From: Acidobacteriaceae bacterium
GTDB taxonomy: Bacteria > Acidobacteriota > Terriglobia > Terriglobales > Acidobacteriaceae
Assembly (NCBI GenBank): GCA_030049955.1
Contig: JASIJX010000049.1
Span: 1-13,529, forward strand
Length of the DNA stretch: 13,529 nt
Direction: 5' to 3'
The notes under the pieces were generated by a model. The model was not told where the DNA came from. It saw only the letters and a list, made by a program, of their open reading frames with translations, and did no database searches. Both the position numbers and the translations under genes were made by a program. Positions 7,601 to 13,529 of this stretch are shown here, one piece after another. Each line of letters begins with the position of its first letter. Position 1 is the stretch's first letter.

Positions 7601-8585
7601 CATCAGCAGCCTGAATACGCCGGAGGTTGATTTCTTCCGGCCATACCCGTTCTACGAAAATGTCTACCAACTGAAGCACAACTTCTACGCAAACTACAAC
7701 AGCGTGCAGGCGCTGTGGAACAAGCAGGCGGGGATGCTGACGTTTGGGGCGAACTACACTTTCGCCAAGAATCTGGCGACGGCGTCGTCGTACAACAACA
7801 ACATCGTTGATCCGGTGAACCTGCGCAATGACTACAACCCGGTGTCGTACGACCGCACGCAGACCTTCAATATTCACTACTTCCTGAACCTGGGGCAACG
7901 GTACAAGGGCGGCAACCGGGTGTTCTCTGAAGCGGCGAACGGGTGGATGGTCTCGGGTGTTTCGCAGGTGATGAGCGGTTTCCCGCTGGCTTCGGAGAAT
8001 GGCGAGAACTTCAGCTTTGGGTACGGGGCGATTCTGCCGGTGCAGACGGCATACCAGAATCAATCGAGCCCGCAGAGCGACCCGCAATGCAGCTCGCAAT
8101 ACGGCATTCCGGCGAATTCGCAGGGACAGTATTTCTGCGTGACGCAGATGAACCCGACTGTGTGGCTGGGCACGCCGGACGTGCAGCTGATGCCGACGGT
8201 GGTGGGCAATGTGACGGGCGGGCCAAAGGCGCACCAGTTCGTGAACCCGCTGGGTTTTGGATTACCGCTGCCGGAGAGCAACGGAACCCTTCGGCTTCCC
8301 TATCTGCACGGGCCGGCCTATCTCGATCACGATGTGACGCTGATGAAGAACTTTTCAACGGGCGAAGGCAAGACGCTGCAACTGCGCGTAGCGGCCTTCA
8401 ATGTTTTCAATCACCCGCTGGTGTCCTTCAACAACGAGAACACCAATAATCTGACGCTTGCCTTCCAGAATGCGACGGCCGGAAAGGCGCTAACCCAGAA
8501 TGTGCTCACGTACCAGAACTTCGGCGTGGCGGATATCAAGGTGGGCAACCGGCTGATGGAGATGGAAGCGAAGTTTACGTTCTAG
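4647..8585 (+). CDS. TonB-dependent receptor, Oar-like, with carboxypeptidase-regulatory-like domain
   Basis: The protein (1312 residues) is an outer-membrane, TonB-energised transporter or receptor. I chose the ATG at 4647 because a GGGGGG run (4635-4640) lies 6 bases before it and a clean Sec signal peptide follows (residues 1-31, ending ALYGQ/A); the ATG at 4641 abuts the G-run. Residues about 35-118 form a CarboxypepD_reg-like fold (GVVHDTTGASVPKAAVVLTN then TSNGDGAFAFAGVAPG). A plug follows from about 130 to 265 (VTVEA, ELVRMLPGY, VLTDGVSLTD, VSEIKLYNSSFSA, TSKTGG). The remainder is a large beta-barrel with alternating aromatic strands and ends KFTF with a terminal Phe, typical of Bam-assembled proteins. 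The mature part contains 12 cysteines, all in six local pairs. Length and architecture fit the expanded Oar-like group of Acidobacteriota and Myxococcota. The ligand is unknown; glycan fragments are a reasonable guess from the GH1 neighbour. No SusD homologue adjoins it. Confidence 0.9.
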   Translation: MKHFSGIRPTASLLAIVVAALLLGSSALYGQATGNVTGVVHDTTGASVPKAAVVLTNQETGEKRTTTSNGDGAFAFAGVAPGTSYKFIVTAPNFQPWESQSFAVRAGDQLGWNTDIKLQVGSATAAVTVEAQVDTNLAALDTGERSDVITAKDLNNLTVVGRDAGELVRMLPGYAMSTGNQGLFNRPGYDSAVVGLSGPTGSYSPNGGGPTAVAVLTDGVSLTDIATNSGSIQSTDIDMVSEIKLYNSSFSAAMAKGPAVMAATSKTGGAAFHGEAYFVGRDALFNSNDWYDNYLRQSRPDGRYLYPGGNIGGPILLPFTSFNRNRDKMFFWAGFEYLNQIFEANHQAISSWVPTMAERQGDFSPASLDAQLCGARPDGAANPNAIQTMCNANSYLPDGTLVQNYNAQPYANSSGVALVNWFPLPNADPFTNPFGYNYIQQVSQTQNGSIFHSTLSYDIDEKDKLFLFYGLQREVDQDPVALNNYFPNNAMPDPGDVSTGDVSNILSARYTRLWTTLTNEFIAAMSFVSLPGKMNDPLAVQRFNMNAYNCLNASLRATGSCGSAGLGNFDYLGMYKNGGDYSVPAIGGNNGGGYPFLLMPGGFYNNQIRTKKVDPILQDNVSWQKKNHFFEFGVYWETGTYNGVADSASAPQGEYTFDPGNGYFEYSQAPFQSAQYVSCENPNTAGTQRNSGANYLGSCFNPVAMIYEGYADSYQQTNFTPTVDMRYMTVAGFINDQWRLRNVTLNLGARIEHLGPWTDKHNNGLATFSDSLYNQQCSGYTRNCTSLNMPGITWYSQKTGVSNSVNSPQEVYFTPRAGVAWNVFGKSKFVLRGGGGVYRNQEQFNPYSLAAATAQGYKTSVLEGTLTYNLIDSQSPLNPPDFTAYTLSPTDTNRPIYYEYNFGIDYSAPFHSMMEVAYVGSHDINLGSYNTSNGYNSASNLNIICGIESGCPKNQNPNNEQNNLFTVALGSLPASMTIIQNPSGGISSLNTPEVDFFRPYPFYENVYQLKHNFYANYNSVQALWNKQAGMLTFGANYTFAKNLATASSYNNNIVDPVNLRNDYNPVSYDRTQTFNIHYFLNLGQRYKGGNRVFSEAANGWMVSGVSQVMSGFPLASENGENFSFGYGAILPVQTAYQNQSSPQSDPQCSSQYGIPANSQGQYFCVTQMNPTVWLGTPDVQLMPTVVGNVTGGPKAHQFVNPLGFGLPLPESNGTLRLPYLHGPAYLDHDVTLMKNFSTGEGKTLQLRVAAFNVFNHPLVSFNNENTNNLTLAFQNATAGKALTQNVLTYQNFGVADIKVGNRLMEMEAKFTF

Positions 8586-8707
8586 CGATGGTTCGGCTGG
8601 CTATACGCCGCCTGACAAAGCGAGAATCGAGCGCCCGCTGATGAGGAAAGAATGGACGGCCGGCCGGCGCATTGCTCGAGAAAATGCCGTTCGGATTGCG
8701 ATTGCTT

Positions 8708-8715
8708 GGGAGGGG
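8708..8715 (+). promoter_or_regulatory. Shine-Dalgarno GGGAGGGG that fixes the start at 8720
   Basis: This strong purine run precedes ATG 8720 by 4 to 6 bases. In-frame ATGs at 8672 and 8684 lack such a site, and starting there would put Arg-rich sequence ahead of the signal peptide. The 134-base gap after the receptor stop holds no convincing promoter or terminator, which agrees with co-transcription. Confidence 0.7.
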
Positions 8716-8719
8716 ATGT

Positions 8720-11700
8720 ATGGCCATCGAGTCTGCTGACGTGTTTCGCAGCGTTGCACGGGCGGCCCGCCTGGTTCTGATTGCCGCACTGATGCCGGCC
8801 GGCATGGCTGTGGGACAACTGCCGATCCATGCACCGGCGCCGGTGACAGCGGGCTCGGTAGTTCCCTTCAATCATGGGTCGACGAAATTGTGGGGCCAGA
8901 TCTACTCGATGAAAATCGCGCCCAACGGCAATATTCTGTTCCTTGATTCGGCAGACAGCGCAATTTACCAGCTTGCCCCGGGCGCGTCGGAGCCCACATT
9001 GGTGGTGGGAGCGGAGCCGTCAAACACCCCGTCAGACTGCTCGCTGCTGGAAGCCTCGGGAACGTACTGGAATGCAGCGATCGCATTCGATTCCCAGAAC
9101 AACCTGTACGTGACAGACCGCTATGGCAGCGCGGTACAGTTCTGCCGCGTCCCGTACAACGCTACCACGGGCACCTGGTCATTTACAGGAGGGACGGATA
9201 TCTGGGCTGGCCCTACGGTGACGAGCAACGGCACGTCGACCCCGGTGATGCCGCAGGACCTTGTCGTGGGCGATGACGGAACATTTTATGTAAGCTGGTC
9301 GACCCAGGGCGAGATCGACAAGTTCACTGTGAATTCGTCGGGAACTGTTTCTTCCGTGACGCGCCTGATCACCGGTCTCGAGCAGTATGCAGCGAGTCTC
9401 GCGGTGGATCACGCCGGCAACCTGTTCTTTATCGAGAATATTTACGGATCGACGCTGGGCACCAGGGTTCCGGGCATCTACGAAATTCCGGCTGGCACAT
9501 CGGGACTTAATGGCAACGGCACCGGAACAATAGAGACATCGCTCACCCGGATCGACTCGGCGGGCGCGGGCTTTGACGGGATTTCCGGATTGGCTTTCGA
9601 CGCGCAGGGAAATCTCTATTTCTCGAGCATCAACAACACCAGCTATAGCGGCAATGTCGCGGGCGTGTTCATGATTCCGAACGAGGGCTCGCCAACCTCG
9701 CCGAGCCTGAACTGGAACGATACGGTGATGGTTTCGCCGGTCTACGCAGGGCATCCTGTGCTGGTGGATCCGCGCGGGTATATCTGGATTGCGACCGGCG
9801 GCAGCGGCAACTGGGCGCCAACAGGAACGATCGCGCCAAACTGCGACTCCACCAGCCAGGCGACTACCGATGCCACGTGTCTTTATTCGTCCATTGTGCT
9901 TTGGAAACCGGGCTCAGCAAACGTAGGCGCGACAGCTGTGGGAGCGGGCAGCGCAAGCGCGATTTCGGCATTCTCGGCGTCGGCTTCGACTGGATTGCTC
10001 ACTCTGACGGCGAATAATTCGTTTACCGAGGACGAGCTGGTGACCATCTCGGCCCCTTCGGGCGATCCGCTCGCTGCGCTGAGCGGAATGAGCTTTTATG
10101 TATCGGGAACCGGGCTGAGCAGCAGCTCGTTTGAGATTTCGACCACCCTGGTGACGGGAAGCGGCTCGACGGCGGCGACGGTGGCGCCGGCCGGCATCGC
10201 TACGCTGTATTACTCATTCAGCCAGGCCACCACGCCGCAGAGTATTGCGTTCGGGCAGGTGGGATCGAGCAACTTTAAAGCGGTAGCCAACCCGACTCCC
10301 GATCCTTCGGTGACGCCGGCGGTGCCGCCATGCACGGCCGGCACTGCATATCCGGCGTTCAGTTCAACGGAGACGAGCATTCCGCTGTACAGTTGGTGCT
10401 CGCTATTCGTCCAGATGACGCCCACGGCAGCGGGGCAGACGGCCGGTGAAGCGCAGATGCTGGATGCAAGCAATAACGTGATCTCCGGCAGTAATGGTTA
10501 CGTGACTGGCGTGGGGCAAGCCGCTGCGATCTCCAACCTGGCCACGCCGGCAGAGCAGTCGATCGCACAAGGGCTCAGCGCGCCCGAGCAGGTTGCGGCC
10601 GATGCGCTGGGCAACACCTATGTGGCGGACTCGGGACTGAGCCAGGTTGTAATGTTCCCGGCGGGATCGACTTCGTCTACGTCAGGCACGGCGGTCGCGA
10701 AGAATCTCTCCGGGCTGACTGGCGTAGCTATCGATGGCGCGGGCAACGTGTACGTCGGCGCCAACGGAGGCGTGAGCGAAATCCCGAACGTCAACGGTAA
10801 ATTTGCGTCTACGGTAACGCCGATTGCGAGTGGGTTTGGGAGCCAGCTTAATCTCGCCACCGATTCGCAGGGCGACGTGTTTGTCGCCGACAAAACGAAC
10901 AAGCAGGTGGTGGAGATCCCCAATCCGCAGTCGGCGCTGTTGCTAGTGAACGAGCCGGCGATCAAGCTGGGCACCAGCGCAGGGTTCAGCGGCCCTACGG
11001 CAATTGCCACTGACAGCTCCGGCAACGTATGGGTGGCCGACGGAGACAACCTGTGGGAGATCACGATGCCCTTTGGCGGAGCGACAGAAGTGCTCACAGG
11101 TCTGCAAGGGCCGGTAACGGGTTTGGCTGTCGATCCTTCAGGTTCAGTGTTCATCACCGATGCGGCGGGATTAGTGTGGATCCCATACCAGGCGTCATCG
11201 GGCGAGCCGAACATCAATGGGCTGATTCACGTGGCTGCAGGATTCGGCACGAGCGGCAGCGTGCTTCCCATAGGCGTCGCTGTCGACGGGCTGCAGAATG
11301 TCTATGCCATCTACGGCAGCGGCTCAACCGCGGGAATGGCGCAGGTTGGCATCGGCGGGTCGATTGATTTCAACAATTATGGAGAGATCAATCCGAATGT
11401 GCCCTTCGAGACCGACGCGCAACTGTTCAATCTGGGTAACACGCCGCTAACATTGGCCGCGTTCTCAAGTGACGCGATCTCCGGCGCGGGATCTGCGAAT
11501 TATTCAGTGGGCGCGGCCACGCTGAATGCTCCGGCGTGCGTTCCTGGCACGGGAACGGCGCCAGGCGGATCGTGCTACCTGGGTCTGACCATCCAGGCTT
11601 CGGTCGCGGGGCAGGAAAACGCCTCGGTAGCTGTGATGAGCAATGCGGTGAATGCTGCGACCGGGCTGAACATTGCCGTGGCTACCAATGTCATCCAGGA

Positions 11701-12973
11701 TCTGCGGCCGGCGAGTTCGGTGCAACCCTTGTTGATTACGCCGACGCCGTCGAGTGGCGCGGTCTATCCGGGAGTAGTGACGGTGACAGTGACCGTGATT
11801 TCGAGTGCTGGAACACCGGGTGGGTCGGTGAACCTGACGGGCAGTTCGGCCAATGGAACGCTCGCCGAGCAGACGCAGTCGCTGAACGGTAGTGGCGTGG
11901 CGACGTTCACCTTATCGGGCTTGCTGGGCGGCGCGTACACCGTCAACGCGACGTATACGGGCGAAGGAACGGCAGGAGCGACGCAGAACACCTGCGCTTC
12001 GTCGTCGCCGGCCTGCTTTGCTGGCAGCGCGGCGAAGGCGACGTTTGTGGTCGCGCCAGCCAAGCCCACGTTCACGGTGGCCGCTCCCGCAGGAAGCACG
12101 GGGAACCTGACCGTTTACAACGGCAGTACGTTCCTGAGCGAGTCGCAGACCGACTCGATTACTGCGACGGTGAATTCATCTTTCGGCACGCCGACCGGAA
12201 CCGTGACTTTCTGCCTGACTTATACGAATGGCGCCTGCACGCCGGCCGATGCGACGCAGGGCGTCAACGGCGCAATCGCGCTGAATGGTCAAGGGCAGGC
12301 GACGTTCTCCACAAACAATCTGCCGGTCGGCACGTATAACCTGATAGCTCTTTATAGCGGCGATGTGAACTATGCCCAGCAGTCGCTGGCGCTGCCGGCC
12401 TTCCAAGTGATCGTGCCGAGCATCGAGATCACCTCCAGTCCGACAACCGCAACGATCACGCCGGGAACGCCCGCACAGACGACGCTGACGCTGATGCCTC
12501 TGGTTGGTTTCAGTTCCGAGGGAGTCTTCGTGGAGTGCGTGGCGGCTACATTGCCGCCGTACTCGGAGTGCACATTTAACAACCCGGAGGTTAGCGTTAG
12601 CGGCGGCCCGTCAACAATCGTGGTGACGATCAGCACGAATGTGCCGGTGAACGGAGGCACGACGGCTTCGGTTGCGCGGCAGGCGCCGTGGTCTCTGGCC
12701 GGGCTGTTCGGGCTGGGGCTGCTGGGGCTCATCGCCCGGCGCAAACGGATCAATGCGTATTTGGCGATGCTGTGCCTGGCCTGCATGTTCTCGGGTCTGT
12801 TCCTGGGCATCACGGCATGCACAAACGCGGGCTACTCCACGCCGCCGCCAGCGCCCAAGGTAACTACGCCCACGGGCACTTACAACGTTCAGATCATCAC
12901 TTACGACCCGGCGAACTCGCAGCAGAATTCCCTGCAATCACCGGCGTTCGTGCTGCCTACGACCGTGCAGTAG
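8720..12973 (+). CDS. Large secreted NHL-propeller/Ig-like repeat protein with bipartite C-terminal signal
   Basis: The protein has 1417 residues. A Sec signal peptide spans residues 1-33 (basic n-region, ALMPAGMAVGQ). NHL block one covers roughly 50-400 (AIAFDSQNNLYVTD, SLAVDHAGNLFFIE, GLAFDAQGNLYFSS). An ASH/choice-of-anchor-like domain lies at about 510-610 and NHL block two at 619-875 (QVAADALGNTYVADSG, LATDSQGDVFVADKTNKQVVEIP, GLAVDPSGSVFITD). A second ASH-like domain follows at 875-995, then bacterial Ig-like (Big_3_5 type) domains at 1004-1116 and 1118-1232 (GTPTGTVTF, GTYNLIALYSGDVNY), and a further beta domain at 1234-1310. The C-terminus has a hydrophobic stretch, RRKR (1340-1343), a second hydrophobic stretch ending in the lipobox-like ITAC (Cys1367), and a Pro/Thr linker leading into GTYNVQIITYDP. 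Fourteen cysteines upstream of that tail form seven local pairs. It is surely exported; surface binding or adhesion is inferred. It lies 134 bases after the receptor gene and is probably co-transcribed with it. Confidence 0.87.
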   Translation: MAIESADVFRSVARAARLVLIAALMPAGMAVGQLPIHAPAPVTAGSVVPFNHGSTKLWGQIYSMKIAPNGNILFLDSADSAIYQLAPGASEPTLVVGAEPSNTPSDCSLLEASGTYWNAAIAFDSQNNLYVTDRYGSAVQFCRVPYNATTGTWSFTGGTDIWAGPTVTSNGTSTPVMPQDLVVGDDGTFYVSWSTQGEIDKFTVNSSGTVSSVTRLITGLEQYAASLAVDHAGNLFFIENIYGSTLGTRVPGIYEIPAGTSGLNGNGTGTIETSLTRIDSAGAGFDGISGLAFDAQGNLYFSSINNTSYSGNVAGVFMIPNEGSPTSPSLNWNDTVMVSPVYAGHPVLVDPRGYIWIATGGSGNWAPTGTIAPNCDSTSQATTDATCLYSSIVLWKPGSANVGATAVGAGSASAISAFSASASTGLLTLTANNSFTEDELVTISAPSGDPLAALSGMSFYVSGTGLSSSSFEISTTLVTGSGSTAATVAPAGIATLYYSFSQATTPQSIAFGQVGSSNFKAVANPTPDPSVTPAVPPCTAGTAYPAFSSTETSIPLYSWCSLFVQMTPTAAGQTAGEAQMLDASNNVISGSNGYVTGVGQAAAISNLATPAEQSIAQGLSAPEQVAADALGNTYVADSGLSQVVMFPAGSTSSTSGTAVAKNLSGLTGVAIDGAGNVYVGANGGVSEIPNVNGKFASTVTPIASGFGSQLNLATDSQGDVFVADKTNKQVVEIPNPQSALLLVNEPAIKLGTSAGFSGPTAIATDSSGNVWVADGDNLWEITMPFGGATEVLTGLQGPVTGLAVDPSGSVFITDAAGLVWIPYQASSGEPNINGLIHVAAGFGTSGSVLPIGVAVDGLQNVYAIYGSGSTAGMAQVGIGGSIDFNNYGEINPNVPFETDAQLFNLGNTPLTLAAFSSDAISGAGSANYSVGAATLNAPACVPGTGTAPGGSCYLGLTIQASVAGQENASVAVMSNAVNAATGLNIAVATNVIQDLRPASSVQPLLITPTPSSGAVYPGVVTVTVTVISSAGTPGGSVNLTGSSANGTLAEQTQSLNGSGVATFTLSGLLGGAYTVNATYTGEGTAGATQNTCASSSPACFAGSAAKATFVVAPAKPTFTVAAPAGSTGNLTVYNGSTFLSESQTDSITATVNSSFGTPTGTVTFCLTYTNGACTPADATQGVNGAIALNGQGQATFSTNNLPVGTYNLIALYSGDVNYAQQSLALPAFQVIVPSIEITSSPTTATITPGTPAQTTLTLMPLVGFSSEGVFVECVAATLPPYSECTFNNPEVSVSGGPSTIVVTISTNVPVNGGTTASVARQAPWSLAGLFGLGLLGLIARRKRINAYLAMLCLACMFSGLFLGITACTNAGYSTPPPAPKVTTPTGTYNVQIITYDPANSQQNSLQSPAFVLPTTVQ
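12695..12820 (+). other. C-terminal double-hydrophobic sorting-like segment of the propeller protein
   Basis: It encodes residues 1326-1367: LAGLFGLGLLGLIA, then RRKR, a second hydrophobic run (about 1346-1364) and ITAC. The first half resembles the hydrophobic-plus-Arg tail of PEP-CTERM or GlyGly-CTERM proteins but has no VPEP or GG motif and is not at the terminus. The second half resembles a lipoprotein signal with a lipobox. Fifty residues follow the Cys. Confidence 0.6.
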
Positions 12974-13088
12974 ACGAAGAGATGTGCTCTCCGCGCGGGA
13001 TGAGGCGATGCGCGGTCAGCAAGACAGATTGCAAGCCTCTCCTGCCGGGAAGCAGTAACCACCAGCAGGAATTGAGAAGAGCGCTTTG

Positions 13089-13093
13089 GGAGG
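13089..13093 (+). promoter_or_regulatory. Shine-Dalgarno of the last gene
   Basis: GGAGG lies 7 bases before the ATG at 13101. The 127-base gap behind it contains a possible 6-bp stem (CCGCGC at 12991-12996 with GCGCGG at 13010-13015) without a T-run, so I see no terminator and no clear promoter between the two propeller-type genes. Confidence 0.65.
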
Positions 13094-13100
13094 AATTGCT

Positions 13101-13529
13101 ATGGCCACGTCGTTCACATCACCGCGCCGGGGTGCGGGGTTTGCAATCGCGCTGCTGGTGATGATTTTGGGCCTGCCGCGGCTGGCCTTGGCACAGAGTT
13201 CGGCGCCGCTGGTGAGCGCGAGTGTCGTTTCCGGTTTGAATCACCCTACGGGCTGGGGCACCATCCAGCAGACGGTCATCGATGCGAATGGCGACTGGCT
13301 CGTAGAAGAATACCCCCATGGCGGCCTGTTTGAGTTTCCCGCCAACTGTACAGCAGCGGATTCAGCATCCAATGGTCCTTCCTGCATGATCACGCTTGTG
13401 CCGCTCAGCAATCTCGAAATCGGCCAGACCTACTGGAGTGCGTCCATCTTTCTCGATCCGGCTCAGAACCTTTATGTTGGCGGCGGCTATAGCAATTGTT
13501 TGCTCATGTTTCCCTACGGCTCGGCTGCG
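13101..13529 (+). CDS. Secreted propeller-type protein, N-terminal part (cut by window edge)
   Basis: The frame is open from ATG 13101 to the right edge (143 codons). Residues 1-31 are a Sec signal peptide: basic RRG at 9-11, hydrophobic core 14-25, and cleavage at LALA/Q. The mature start (SSAPLVSASVVSGLNHPTGW) parallels that of the preceding protein (APAPVTAGSVVPFNHGSTKLW). Both then share a strand pair ending in TYWxA, a D-x-x-x-N-LYV strand and a PY motif (MFPYG here, RVPYN there). It therefore looks like a diverged paralogue of the genes at 8720 and 2075. Three cysteines are visible before the edge. The same orientation, short gap and strong SD suggest it belongs to the transcription unit of the receptor. 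The domains beyond the edge are unknown. Confidence 0.8.
   Translation, partial: MATSFTSPRRGAGFAIALLVMILGLPRLALAQSSAPLVSASVVSGLNHPTGWGTIQQTVIDANGDWLVEEYPHGGLFEFPANCTAADSASNGPSCMITLVPLSNLEIGQTYWSASIFLDPAQNLYVGGGYSNCLLMFPYGSAA

Noticed and set aside
7056..8234. Long open frame on the minus strand (392 codons) inside the receptor gene
   Set aside because: It is extremely Arg/Val/His-rich, lies fully antisense to a well-supported gene, and has no domain or start signal; it is a product of GC-rich codon bias.
10618..11217. Minus-strand frame of 199 codons inside the large propeller gene
   Set aside because: Its composition is pseudo-plausible, but it is the complement of repeated NHL blades and has no signal or family motif.

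Overview
The window looks like an accessory surface or nutrient-uptake locus of a GC-rich Gram-negative bacterium, most likely an Acidobacteriota (Terriglobia/Acidobacteriaceae type). The grounds are a very large TonB-dependent receptor with an N-terminal carboxypeptidase-regulatory-like domain (Oar type), long secreted NHL/Ig-like proteins beside it, and the peculiar C-terminus of one of them (hydrophobic stretch, Arg/Lys cluster, second hydrophobic stretch, lipobox-like Cys). The assignment rests on pattern recognition; no search was run.

Layout. (1) Positions 1-2075, minus strand: a secreted NHL beta-propeller protein whose C-terminus lies beyond the left edge. (2) 2076-2661: a divergent intergenic region with a near-consensus sigma70-type promoter for the rightward gene, a weaker leftward promoter candidate and a LacI-like palindrome. 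(3) 2662-4101, plus strand: a Tat-exported GH1 family beta-glycosidase. (4) 4102-4646: a 545-base non-coding leader with two adjacent hairpins and a TTGACA promoter candidate. (5) 4647-8585: the TonB-dependent receptor, 1312 residues. (6) 8720-12973: a 1417-residue secreted protein with two NHL blocks, two ASH-like and two to three Ig-like domains and a bipartite C-terminal signal. (7) 13101 to the right edge: the N-terminus of a further secreted protein related to (1) and (6).

How they may work together (inference). The receptor would import a ligand across the outer membrane using TonB energy. The propeller/Ig proteins are exported and could bind polymers or the receptor at the cell surface. 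The GH1 enzyme, exported folded, could hydrolyse a glycoside in the periplasm or outside. Genes (5) to (7) lie in the same direction with gaps of 134 and 127 bases and strong Shine-Dalgarno sites, so they may form one transcription unit. No SusD-like lipoprotein, transporter, regulator, RNA gene, insertion sequence or CRISPR array was seen. All cysteines in the exported parts of the complete receptor and propeller proteins fall in local pairs, which suggests oxidised extracytoplasmic domains.
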